This document shows, in pieces, positions 16,917-25,919 of a stretch of 64,000 bases of DNA (position 1 is the first letter of the stretch; each line of letters begins with the position of its first letter). The notes under the pieces are model-generated. The model was not told where the DNA came from. It did no database searches and saw only the letters and a program-made list of their open reading frames with translations. Made by a program: the position numbers and the translations under genes. Source of the stretch: Pseudomonadota bacterium (lineage in GTDB: Bacteria > Pseudomonadota > Alphaproteobacteria > Rhizobiales > Xanthobacteraceae); NCBI GenBank assembly GCA_023422775.1, contig JAFAGM010000041.1:13841-77840 (forward strand), written 5' to 3'.

Positions 16917-17957
16917 TCACACCTTCTCGAACGGCACGTCGATCTTGCTGCGCGTCTCCAACCATGCCGGCACCGGCAGGTTCTTCGAGCGCATGAATTC
17001 CGGATTGAACAGTTTTGACTGATACCGGCCGCCGGAATCGGCCAGTATCGTCACGATGGTCTTGCCGGGACCAAGTTGCTTGGCGAGCCGGATCGCGCCG
17101 GCGATATTGACGCCGGTCGATCCGCCAAGGCACAGGCCTTCGTGCTCGACCATCTCGTAGATCACGTTGACGGCTTCCTCGTCGGAAATGAGAAAGGCGT
17201 CATCGACCTTGGCGGTCTCGACCACCGGCGTGACGCGGCCTAATCCAATACCTTCGGTGATCGAGTCGCCCGGCGTCGATTTCGCCTTGCCGTTCTTGAA
17301 CAACTCGTACATCGCAAAGCCGTGCGGATCGGCGCAGGCGTTGACGATGCCCGGATGCTTTTCTTTCAGATAGCGGCTGGTGCCGGCCAGTGTGCCACCG
17401 GTACCGATCGAGCAGATGAAGCCGTCGATCCTGCCACCGGTCTGCTCCCAGATCTCCGGCCCGGTGGATTCGTAGTGCGCCTTGGCATTGTCGAGATTGT
17501 TCCACTGGTCGGCGAACAGGACGCCGTTCGGTTCCGTCTTGCGAAGCTGGTCGGCAAGCCGCCGGCCGACATGCTGGTAGTTGTTCTTGTTGGAAAAGGG
17601 CAGCGCCGGCACCTCGACGAGTTCGGCGCCGCACAGCCGCAGCATGTCCTTCTTTTCCTGGCTCTGGGTTTCCGGGATCAGGATCAGCGTGCGATAGCCG
17701 CGGGCGCTGGCGACCACCGCAAGCCCGATGCCGGTATTGCCGGCGGTCGATTCCACCACCAGTCCGCCGGGCCTCAGATCGCCGCGCTTCTCGGCTTCGA
17801 GGATCATCCACTTGCCGGCGCGATCCTTGACCGACTGGCCGGGATTCATGAATTCGGCCTTGCCGAGAATGGTGCAGCCGGTCAGTTCGGAAGCTCGCCT
17901 CAGTTTGATGAGGGGGGTGTTGCCGATCGCTTCGACGACGTCTTTGTTGAATGCCAT
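16917..17957 (-). CDS. cysK: Cysteine synthase A (O-acetylserine sulfhydrylase family)
   Basis: 346 residues of the fold-type II PLP family. The PLP lysine is K44 in NPGQSVKDRAGKW, the phosphate/substrate loop STAGNTG is at 70-76, and a second glycine-rich loop GTGGTLAGTSRYL follows. The enzyme makes L-cysteine from O-acetyl-L-serine and sulfide. It is somewhat longer than standard CysK (about 310-325), with an insertion around HYESTGPEIWEQTGGRIDGF. The loop that is usually GxSSGA reads GGSTGVNIAGA. These features match a CysK subgroup common in Rhizobiales; a cystathionine beta-synthase-like activity cannot be excluded. Confidence 0.85.
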   Translation of the reverse strand: MAFNKDVVEAIGNTPLIKLRRASELTGCTILGKAEFMNPGQSVKDRAGKWMILEAEKRGDLRPGGLVVESTAGNTGIGLAVVASARGYRTLILIPETQSQEKKDMLRLCGAELVEVPALPFSNKNNYQHVGRRLADQLRKTEPNGVLFADQWNNLDNAKAHYESTGPEIWEQTGGRIDGFICSIGTGGTLAGTSRYLKEKHPGIVNACADPHGFAMYELFKNGKAKSTPGDSITEGIGLGRVTPVVETAKVDDAFLISDEEAVNVIYEMVEHEGLCLGGSTGVNIAGAIRLAKQLGPGKTIVTILADSGGRYQSKLFNPEFMRSKNLPVPAWLETRSKIDVPFEKV

Positions 17958-18046
17958 GTTGTGAAATTGCCGGTTTGCTTGCCCAATCGTTGGGCGACCC
18001 TAAAGGACCGCCTCAGGGCATACAAGCCAGCGATGGGGCGGGACCG

Positions 18047-19276
18047 TCAGCCCGATTTCGCAAACACCACCTGCCGCACGTCGATATTTCCCGACAGGAA
18101 TCCCGCCTCGCAATAAGCGAGGTAGTATTCCCAGAGCCGCCGGAAGCGGTCGTCGAATCCTGACGGGCTCAGGTTCGGCCAAGCCGCGCGGAAATTACTT
18201 CGCCAGATCGCGAGTGTCCTGGCATAATCTTGCCCGAAAATGCGTTCGCGGATGACGGGAACGCCGAAGCGTTCGCCAAGCGTTTTCAGGATTTGCGGCG
18301 AGGGGAGCATGCCGCCCGGGAAAACATAGCGCTGGATGAAATCGACTTCGCTGCGATAGGTCTGGAACAGGCTGTCCTGGATGGTGATGGCCTGGATGCC
18401 GGCGAGCCCGCCGGGCAGCAGGCGGTCGCGCAGTTGTGAAAAATATTTCGGCCAGAACTGCTCGCCGACCGCCTCGATCATTTCGATCGAGACAATCCGG
18501 TCATAGCGGTCGCGCTCGTCGCGATAGTCCTGCAGCCTGATCTCGACCCTGTCGCTGAGACCTGCGTTGTGAATGCGGGCCTGCGCGAAATCGCGCTGCT
18601 CCTTGCTGATGGTGAGCCCGACGACCCTGGTGCCGAAGGTCTTGGCGGCGTACTCGGCAAAGCCGCCCCAGCCGCAGCCGATCTCCAGCAGCTTCTGGTC
18701 CGGCTGAAGATCGATGGCTTCGGCAAGCCGCCGGTACTTGTTGTGTTGCGCGGCGGTGAGGTCCGATGTGCCGTCCTCGAACAGGGCCGAGGAATAGGTC
18801 ATGCTGGAATCGAGCCACGCCGAATAGAAGGCGTTGCCGATATCGTAATGCGCATAGATGTTGCGCCGCGCGCGCCGTCTGGTGTTGCGGTTGAGCCAGT
18901 GCCGGAAGATCTGGAAGGTGCGTGTCAGCGGCGTGCCGGTCAGCATCGTCTGCATCCAGTCCTGGTTGACGCAGAACAGATAGAGGAACTGCGTCAGGTC
19001 GGGCGTGTCCCATTCGCCGCGCAGGTAGGCTTCGGCAATTCCGATGTCGCCGCCGCGCAGCAGGCGGGAGGCGAAGCCGTAGTCGTAGATTGTCATCGCA
19101 GCGGCCGGGCCCGGCCCGTTGCCGCCAAGCCGGACAATGCGGCCGTCAGCCAGGCTCACGTCGAGGGTGCCGTGCTGCAGTTTCGAACCAAAGCCCAGCG
19201 CCAGCCGGACCAGGCGGGGCAATTCCGGAAACGTCGCGTCTACGGTTTCCGATGTGACCGAAATCAACTCGGACAT
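18047..19276 (-). CDS. cfa: Cyclopropane-fatty-acyl-phospholipid synthase family methyltransferase
   Basis: ATG 19276 gives 409 residues; an earlier in-frame start at 19315 is possible but adds a poorly conserved leader. The SAM-binding motif is LLEIGCGWGGFAEYAAKTFG, followed by VGLTISKEQRDFAQARI. The family signatures HYDIGNAFYSAWLDSSMTYS and QRYVFPGGMLPS are also present. The enzyme adds a methylene group from SAM across the cis double bond of membrane phospholipid acyl chains, typically under stress. It is separated from cysK by about 90 bases on the same strand. Confidence 0.9.
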   Translation of the reverse strand: MSELISVTSETVDATFPELPRLVRLALGFGSKLQHGTLDVSLADGRIVRLGGNGPGPAAAMTIYDYGFASRLLRGGDIGIAEAYLRGEWDTPDLTQFLYLFCVNQDWMQTMLTGTPLTRTFQIFRHWLNRNTRRRARRNIYAHYDIGNAFYSAWLDSSMTYSSALFEDGTSDLTAAQHNKYRRLAEAIDLQPDQKLLEIGCGWGGFAEYAAKTFGTRVVGLTISKEQRDFAQARIHNAGLSDRVEIRLQDYRDERDRYDRIVSIEMIEAVGEQFWPKYFSQLRDRLLPGGLAGIQAITIQDSLFQTYRSEVDFIQRYVFPGGMLPSPQILKTLGERFGVPVIRERIFGQDYARTLAIWRSNFRAAWPNLSPSGFDDRFRRLWEYYLAYCEAGFLSGNIDVRQVVFAKSG

Positions 19277-19896
19277 GGGCGATCCATCGAACGGCGGCCT
19301 GCCCGGACCTCGCATGGCTGATCGACCCTGCTTCAGTCGTGGGCGCGGGTGGACAACTCCGGCGAAGTATAATCAGTGCTTTTCCCGCTCGCCAAGCCGG
19401 TATTGCCGTCCGCGGCACCAGATGGGCGCCGGGCGCCCTTTCGCCAGAGCCGCAGCACCTCCCGGCGCATCGCCGCGGGTGGGCCCCGCGATTCGCGTTT
19501 TTGCCCTTCCGTTCCACGACTATGAGGTGCGGGGAGAGTCGGTTGAGACTCAAGCAAGTTGCCCGCGCGAATCGGGCGCAAAATGCGCGGATTCGAGGCT
19601 CGGAACACGGGAAATCCCCATGAAATCTTCGTAAGTTTTGGCCGCTCTCCATCCTCGATATATCGGTAGATGTTGCGCGAAGTCCTATAAAATAAGTACT
19701 TCCGAGCTTTCTCGCGATTCCTTGCGAGCCCTGAAGGCCGGATCGGGACGGGCGGGCAGGACTGTCCGCCTCCCATTCCCAAGGGTAATATGATCGCCAG
19801 GTTCCAGTGAAAGCATCACCCCGTGAACGTGTCGCAGATTACCCATAGAAGCGTTCATTACGCGCCGGGCCGAGACCTGCCCGGTGGAGAACGGGT
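19277..19896. other. Intergenic region between cfa and the efflux operon, no gene found
   Basis: About 620 bases between divergent genes. Frames up to 150 codons exist on both strands, but their sequences are rich in Arg/Pro/Gly with no fold-like pattern, and I treat them as non-coding. No regulator gene (TetR or MarR) is visible for the efflux operon. Some AT-richer stretches near 19640-19700 (CCTCGATATATCGG) could hold a promoter. Confidence 0.45.
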
Positions 19897-21384
19897 GTGA
19901 CCCAGCGAAGTGCAACGGCTGCGGTCGACGGCTGGCTGGCCCGAGTGCCCGGATGCGGGCGGCTGGCACGGTCGGTTGCCATGCTTGGCCTGGTCGCCAG
20001 TTCCGCCGGCTGCATCCTGACCAAGGATCTTCCCGATCCTGCGCTCGAAATACCCGAGGGTTACAAAGCCGCCCGGCTTTCGACCGCAAAGGAGGCCCCG
20101 CCGACGCTCGACTGGTGGCGCGGTTTCCGTTCGCGGGAGCTGACCGGCCTGATGGAGGAGGCGCAGACCGTCAACCTGGACATCGCCGCGGCCACCGCGC
20201 GGTTCAGGCAGGCCGATGCACAGGCGCGGATCGCGGGCGCCGCGCTGTTGCCGAGCCTCAACGGTACGGGGCAGGAGGCCTATTCCCGCACCTCCGGTTC
20301 CAGCGCCAGCGGCCTGACCAATGGCGGCCGTGAGGTGGTCAATTATTCAGCCTCGTTCAGTGCGAGCTACGAGCTTGATTTCTGGGGCAAGAACCGCGAC
20401 GCCGCCCAGGCCGCGGAAGAGACCGCGGTCGCCAGCCGCTTCGATCGCGACGTCGTCGCGCTGACGACGCTGACCACCGTAGCCAATGCCTATTTTCAGG
20501 TGCTCGCGGCGCAGGACCGACTCCGCACCGCCCAGCGCAACATTGCCAGTGCGCAACGCATCCTCAATGCCATCAACGAGCGGTTCAGGGCCGGCACCGG
20601 CACCGACCTCGACGTCGCGCAGCAGGAGAGCGTAGTCGCCAACCAGCGCGCGCAGGTGCCGCCGCTGCGGCAGACGCTCGACCAGAACATCAATGCGCTG
20701 GCGACGCTGGTGTCGCGACCGCCGGAAGCGGTGCGCGTGATCGGTGGGTCGCTCAACAACATCGCCTCGCCGCGCGTCACGCCCGGACTGCCGTCGGAAC
20801 TCCTGACGCAGCGTCCGGATATTCGCCGCCAGGAATCCCAGCTTGCTTCCGCGACCGCCAATGTCGGTAGCGCCCGTGCGCAGTTTTTCCCGAGCATCCA
20901 GCTGACAGGGCAGGGCGGCTATCAAAGCTCGGCGCTGTCGTCGCTGTTTCAACCGCACGCGGCGTTCTTCAGCATGGTCGGCAGCCTGACCCAGCCGATC
21001 TTCGACGGCGGCAGGATCCTCGGCAATTTCGAACTCACCAAGGCACGGCAGGACGAACTGCTGCAGACTTATCGCAAGACCGTGGTGCAGGCGTTTGCCG
21101 ATGTCGACAATGCGCTGATGTCGATCCGCCAGACCACGGAGCGGCTGCGCCTGCAGCGCCAGGTGGTGGCGGCATCGCGGCGGGCGTTCGAACTGTCCGA
21201 GCAGCAGCTGCGCGCCGGAACCGCCGATATCGTGACTGTGCTAAATACCCAGACGACGTTGTTCCAGGCGGAAGACCTGCTTTGGCAGGCCCAACTGGCG
21301 CGGCTGCTCGCGATCGTCAGCCTCTATCAGGCGCTGGGGGGCGGCTGGGAGCCCAGGATGGAAAGGCCGGTTGATGCTCTTTAA
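19897..21384 (+). CDS. NodT/OprM-type outer-membrane efflux lipoprotein
   Basis: A GTG start at 19897 gives 495 residues with a long N-terminus and lipobox SSAGC, so an outer-membrane lipoprotein. The two OEP repeats are visible: LMEEAQTVNLDIAAATARFR with QADAQARIAGAALLPSLNGT, and TQRPDIRRQESQLASATANV with GSARAQFFPSIQLTGQGG. The product is the exit channel of a tripartite efflux pump. An ATG at 19981 would cut off almost the whole signal sequence, so GTG is preferred. It overlaps the adaptor gene by 11 bases, confirming an operon. Confidence 0.88.
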   Translation: MTQRSATAAVDGWLARVPGCGRLARSVAMLGLVASSAGCILTKDLPDPALEIPEGYKAARLSTAKEAPPTLDWWRGFRSRELTGLMEEAQTVNLDIAAATARFRQADAQARIAGAALLPSLNGTGQEAYSRTSGSSASGLTNGGREVVNYSASFSASYELDFWGKNRDAAQAAEETAVASRFDRDVVALTTLTTVANAYFQVLAAQDRLRTAQRNIASAQRILNAINERFRAGTGTDLDVAQQESVVANQRAQVPPLRQTLDQNINALATLVSRPPEAVRVIGGSLNNIASPRVTPGLPSELLTQRPDIRRQESQLASATANVGSARAQFFPSIQLTGQGGYQSSALSSLFQPHAAFFSMVGSLTQPIFDGGRILGNFELTKARQDELLQTYRKTVVQAFADVDNALMSIRQTTERLRLQRQVVAASRRAFELSEQQLRAGTADIVTVLNTQTTLFQAEDLLWQAQLARLLAIVSLYQALGGGWEPRMERPVDAL

Positions 21385-22759
21385 GCCGGAAGACGACAAG
21401 CCGAAGACGACCACCAAGGGCGTGGCGCGCGGCATTGGCCGCCGCTTCGTATCGCTGACGATCACGCTTCTGATCCTCGGTGGCCTTGGCTATCTCGGCT
21501 GGAACGCGTTTCAGCAGAAGCAGGGCGCCGGTCGCGGCGGCCCCGGCGCGCGCCTCGATCTGCCGGTGCCGGTGCTGGCGGCGACGCCCCGCATCCAGGA
21601 TATGCCTGTCTATCTCGATGCCGTGGGCTCGGTTCGCGCGTTGAACACCGTTGTCGTGCGCGCCCAGGTCGACGGCAAGTTGATCGCGGTGAATTTCGTC
21701 GAAGGCCAGGACGTCAGGAAGGGCGACGTGCTCGGCGAGATCGACCCGGTGATCTACCAGGCGCAGTACGATCAGGCGGTGGCGAAGAAGGCGCAGGATG
21801 AAGCCCTGCTTGCCAACCAGAAGCTCGATCTCGCCCGCTATCAGCAGCTTGCCGCGTCGAATGCCGGCTCAAAGCAGCAGGCCGATACGCAGCGCGCGGT
21901 GGTGGCCCAGCAGGAGGCGCTGGTGAAGGCCGACCAGGCCGCGATCGACAACGCGGAGGCGATGCTCGGCTACACCAGGATCATCGCGCCGCTATCCGGG
22001 CGCGCCGGCCTGCGCCAGGTCGACCAGGGCAACATCATCCGCGCTGCCGACGCCACCGGCCTCGTCATCATCACCCAGTTGCAGCCGATCGCGGTGCAGT
22101 TCAGCCTGCCGCAGCAGCAGATCGTCCGGGTCAACGCCGCCGCGGCCAAGGGCACGCTGGCCGTGGACGTGTTCGGCAATGACGGCGTCACCGTCATCGA
22201 TACCGGTACGCTCAAGGGCATCGACAATCAGGTCGATCCGACCACGGGAACGCTCAAGCTGAAGGCCGAATTCCCCAACGGCAAGTTCCAGCTCTGGCCG
22301 GGGCAGTTCGTCAACGTGCGGCTGAAGGTCGAGACGATCGAGAAGGCGATCGTGGTGCCGACCTCGGCGGTCCAGCGCGGTCCCGCCGGGACGTTCAGCT
22401 ACGTCATCGGCCCCGACAATGTCGCGACCGCCAAGCCCGTCGTGGTGACCCAGCAGAATGAAAATGACGCCGTGATCGCAAGCGGACTGACGACGTCGGA
22501 CCGCGTCGTGACCACGGGCTTTGCCAACCTGTCCGATGGCGCCAAGGTTCTGATCGGCACCGACGACCGCGCGCCCTCGGTCGATCTCGCCCCGCGCAAG
22601 CGCAGCCGCGGTCCCGACGCGAAGGGTGCCCAGCCCGGTGAGGGCAAGGAAGGTCAAGGCAAGGAGGGCCGTGGCAAGCGCGAGCGCGGCGAGGGCGACC
22701 ACAAGGGACAAACCGGGCCCGCGCCGGCCAATGGGCAGGCTGGCGGCGCCGCGAAGTGA
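21374..22759 (+). CDS. mdtA: RND efflux periplasmic adaptor subunit (MdtA-like)
   Basis: 461 residues from ATG 21374 (a TTG lies one codon earlier). An N-terminal membrane anchor (FVSLTITLLILGGLGYLGW) is followed by a lipoyl/barrel-sandwich domain (DGKLIAVNFVEGQDVRKGDV), a coiled-coil hairpin rich in Q/A/K, then beta-barrel domains with QLWPGQFVNVRLKVE. This is the MdtA/MexA membrane-fusion protein layout. Unusually, the last 60 or so residues are a highly charged, Gly/Lys/Arg-rich low-complexity tail (GEGKEGQGKEGRGKRERGEG). The gene overlaps its outer-membrane partner and is followed by two pump subunits. Confidence 0.9.
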   Translation: MLFKPEDDKPKTTTKGVARGIGRRFVSLTITLLILGGLGYLGWNAFQQKQGAGRGGPGARLDLPVPVLAATPRIQDMPVYLDAVGSVRALNTVVVRAQVDGKLIAVNFVEGQDVRKGDVLGEIDPVIYQAQYDQAVAKKAQDEALLANQKLDLARYQQLAASNAGSKQQADTQRAVVAQQEALVKADQAAIDNAEAMLGYTRIIAPLSGRAGLRQVDQGNIIRAADATGLVIITQLQPIAVQFSLPQQQIVRVNAAAAKGTLAVDVFGNDGVTVIDTGTLKGIDNQVDPTTGTLKLKAEFPNGKFQLWPGQFVNVRLKVETIEKAIVVPTSAVQRGPAGTFSYVIGPDNVATAKPVVVTQQNENDAVIASGLTTSDRVVTTGFANLSDGAKVLIGTDDRAPSVDLAPRKRSRGPDAKGAQPGEGKEGQGKEGRGKRERGEGDHKGQTGPAPANGQAGGAAK

Positions 22760-22769
22760 GGACGCAACC

Positions 22770-25700
22770 ATGAGCGTCTCCGAACCGTTCATCCGCCGGC
22801 CGATCGCGACCTCGCTGCTGGGGATCGCGCTAATGATCGGCGGTGCGCTCGGCTATTGGGCGCTGCCAGTTTCGGCGCTGCCGCAGGTCGATTTCCCGAC
22901 CGTGCAGGTGACGACGCAACTGCCCGGCGCCAGCCCCGACGTGATCGCGTCGCTGATCACCGCGCCGCTGGAGCGCCAACTCGGCCAGATCCCTTCGCTG
23001 TCGACGATGCAGTCGACCAGTTCGTTCGGCGTGAGCCAGATTTCGCTGCAATTCGATCTCAACCGCGATATCGACGGCGCGACCCAGGACGTGCAGGCCG
23101 CGATCAACGCGGCGGCCGGGATCCTGCCGAAGAACCTGCCGTATCCGCCGACCTACGCCAAGGTAAATCCGGCCGACGCCCCGGTCATGACGCTGGCGCT
23201 GACGTCGGAGACGATCTCGCTGCGCGCGATGAGCGATATCGCCGACACTATCCTGGGACAGCGCCTCAGCCAGATTTCCGGCGTCGGGCGGGTTGCGGTG
23301 CTCGGCGGGTTGAAGCCCGCGGTGCGGGTGCAGGCCGATCTGGCGCGGCTTGCCGCCTACAGTATCTCGATGGAGGATTTGCGCAACGCCATTGCGGGCG
23401 CCAACGTATCGGGGCCAAAGGGATCGCTCGACGGCGCCCACCAGGCCTATACCATCGCCGCCAACGACCAGATCGCGGCGGCGGAGGCCTACAAGCCGAT
23501 CATCATCGCCTATCGCAACGGCTCTCCCGTCACCATTGGCGACGTCGCCAACATCATCGACGGGCTGGAGAACGACCGCACCGGCGGCTGGTACCAGGGC
23601 ACGCCCGCCGTCATCATCGACATCCAGCGCCAGCCCGGCGCCAATGTGATCGAGGTGGTCCGGCAGATCCGCGAGGAAATCCCCAGGATCCAGCGCACGA
23701 TTCCGGCCGGCGTCAATCTGACCATCGTCTCCGACCGCACGGTCACCATCCGGGCGTCGGTGCGGGACGTGCAGTTCACGCTGATCCTGAGCGTGGTCCT
23801 GGTTACGCTGGTGGTGCTGTTGTTCCTGCGGTCGCTGCGAGCGACGCTGATTGCGGGCGTGGCGCTGCCGCTGTCGCTGATCACGAGCTTCGGGATCATG
23901 TATTTCGCCGGCTTTTCCCTCGACAATCTGTCGCTGATGGCGCTGACGATCGGAACCGGATTCGTGGTCGACGACGCGATCGTGATGATCGAGAATATCG
24001 TCCGCCACATGGAGGACGGCGAGTCCGTGATGGAGGCGTCGCTGAAGGGCGCCAGCGAAATCGGCTTTACCGTGATTTCGTTGACGGTGTCGCTGATCGC
24101 GGTGTTCATCCCGCTATTGTTCATGTCCGGGCTGGTCGGACGCATGTTCCGCGAGTTCGCGCTGACGCTCACGATCGCGGTCGTGACCTCGGCGGTCGTC
24201 TCGCTGACGCTGACGCCGATGATGTGCTCGCGGCTGCTGAAGCATGTCGGCGAGGAGATGACGGTCCCGGGACTGGCCGCCGTCAGCCGCTTCATCGACC
24301 GCACGGTCGCGCTCTATCATCGGACGCTGCTGTGGGTGCTGCGGCGCCAGCGCGCCACTCTCGTCGTGACATTCGCCACCATCGCGGCGACGCTCTTCAT
24401 GTACGTGATCGCGCCGAAGGGGTTTCTGCCGCTGCAGGACACCGCGTCGATCACGGCCGTGACCCAAGCCGGACCCGACGTTTCCTTTGCCGAGATGAAA
24501 AGCCGGCAGGCGACGGCGGCGGCCGCGATCCAGGCCGATCCTGATGTGGTCGGCGTGGTTTCGGTGATCGGCGCCGGGGCGGTCAATCCGACCACCAATG
24601 TCGGGCGTCTGGTAATGACGCTGCGCCCGCGCGGCGAGCGGAAAGACGATATTTCCGTGGTGATCGACCGGCTGAAGCGGCGCACGGCGACGATTCCCGG
24701 CATGACCATTTATTTTCAGCCGGTGCAGGACGTACAGATCTCGACCCAGTCGAGCCGTTCGCAATACCAGTACACGCTGACCGGCACCGATGCAGCGGCA
24801 GTGACGCTGTGGTCGCAGAAGCTGATCGCCGAGATGCGGCGCGATCCGCTGTTCCGCGACGTTTCGTCGGAAGCGCAGGAGGGGGGCTTGCGCGCCGCGC
24901 TCGACATCGATCGCCAGCGTGCCGGCCAGCTCGGCGTCAGCCTTCAGGCGGTCAACGACACGCTGAACGACGCCTTCGCGCAGCGCCAGATTTCCACGAT
25001 CTACGGCCAGGCCAACCAGTATCGCGTGGTGCTGGAAGCGATGCCGATCTACCAGCGCGATCCGTCGATCCTCTCGAAGCTGTATCTGCCTGGGGCGGCG
25101 AGCGCCGTCGCCGGCACTCCCAACGCGCAGGTGCCACTGTCGGCGGTGGCGACACTGACGCGCACCACCGCGCCACTGGCGATCTCGCATCTTGCGCAGT
25201 TTCCGGCGGTCTCGCTCAGCTTCAACCTCGCTCCCGGCGAGGCGCTCGGTGACGCGGTCGAGGCGCTCAAGGCGATCGAAACGCGGATCGGCATGCCCGG
25301 CAGCATCGTCGGCGTCTACTCCGGCGATGCTGCCGAATTCTCCAAGTCTCTGGCCGGGCAGCCGTGGCTCATTCTGGCGGCGATCGTCACCATCTATATC
25401 GTGCTCGGCGTGCTCTATGAGAGCTACATCCACCCGATCACCATTCTCTCGACGCTGCCCTCGGCCGGCGTCGGCGCCATCCTGGCGCTGATGCTGTTCG
25501 GGCAGGATCTGTCCGTCATCGGGCTGATCGGCATCATCCTGCTGATGGGCATCGTCAAGAAGAACGCGATCATGATGATCGACTTTGCGCTGGAGGCGGA
25601 GCGGCACAAGGGCATGTCGCCCCACGAGGCAATCGTGCAGGCCTGCCTGCTGCGGTTCCGTCCGATCATGATGACGACGCTGGCGGCGCTGTTCGGTGCG

Positions 25701-25919
25701 CTGCCGCTCGCGGTCGAAAGCGGTACCGGCGCCGAATTGCGCTTTCCCCTCGGTATTTCCATCATCGGCGGCTTGCTGCTGAGTCAGTTGCTGACGCTCT
25801 ACACCACGCCGGTGATCTATCTCGCGCTCGACCGCCTCAACCGGAAGATCGAGAAGGCGGTACCCGACCCCGGTCCGTCAGGGCCGCCGGTCGCCGGGGC
25901 CACCGAGGGGATGCAGTAG
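22770..25919 (+). CDS. mdtB: RND efflux pump inner-membrane subunit (MdtB-like)
   Basis: The start at ATG 22770, 10 bases after mdtA, gives 1049 residues, normal for an RND pump. The N-terminus SEPFIRRPIATSLLGIALMI, porter-domain phrases (SISLQFDLNRDIDGA-like) and the proton-relay aspartates in GTGFVVDDAIVMIENIV mark the MdtB/MdtC branch of the HAE1-RND family. A second membrane half contains GIILLMGIVKKNAIMMIDFA. It is a proton-driven exporter of hydrophobic compounds, likely forming a heterotrimer with the next gene, as in E. coli MdtBC. Substrates are not predictable. Confidence 0.92.
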   Translation: MSVSEPFIRRPIATSLLGIALMIGGALGYWALPVSALPQVDFPTVQVTTQLPGASPDVIASLITAPLERQLGQIPSLSTMQSTSSFGVSQISLQFDLNRDIDGATQDVQAAINAAAGILPKNLPYPPTYAKVNPADAPVMTLALTSETISLRAMSDIADTILGQRLSQISGVGRVAVLGGLKPAVRVQADLARLAAYSISMEDLRNAIAGANVSGPKGSLDGAHQAYTIAANDQIAAAEAYKPIIIAYRNGSPVTIGDVANIIDGLENDRTGGWYQGTPAVIIDIQRQPGANVIEVVRQIREEIPRIQRTIPAGVNLTIVSDRTVTIRASVRDVQFTLILSVVLVTLVVLLFLRSLRATLIAGVALPLSLITSFGIMYFAGFSLDNLSLMALTIGTGFVVDDAIVMIENIVRHMEDGESVMEASLKGASEIGFTVISLTVSLIAVFIPLLFMSGLVGRMFREFALTLTIAVVTSAVVSLTLTPMMCSRLLKHVGEEMTVPGLAAVSRFIDRTVALYHRTLLWVLRRQRATLVVTFATIAATLFMYVIAPKGFLPLQDTASITAVTQAGPDVSFAEMKSRQATAAAAIQADPDVVGVVSVIGAGAVNPTTNVGRLVMTLRPRGERKDDISVVIDRLKRRTATIPGMTIYFQPVQDVQISTQSSRSQYQYTLTGTDAAAVTLWSQKLIAEMRRDPLFRDVSSEAQEGGLRAALDIDRQRAGQLGVSLQAVNDTLNDAFAQRQISTIYGQANQYRVVLEAMPIYQRDPSILSKLYLPGAASAVAGTPNAQVPLSAVATLTRTTAPLAISHLAQFPAVSLSFNLAPGEALGDAVEALKAIETRIGMPGSIVGVYSGDAAEFSKSLAGQPWLILAAIVTIYIVLGVLYESYIHPITILSTLPSAGVGAILALMLFGQDLSVIGLIGIILLMGIVKKNAIMMIDFALEAERHKGMSPHEAIVQACLLRFRPIMMTTLAALFGALPLAVESGTGAELRFPLGISIIGGLLLSQLLTLYTTPVIYLALDRLNRKIEKAVPDPGPSGPPVAGATEGMQ

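Noticed and set aside
19958..19976. TGGCACG followed by TTGC, like a sigma-54 promoter
   Set aside because: The spacing is one base too long for the -24/-12 pattern and it lies inside the signal-peptide coding region of the NodT-type gene.
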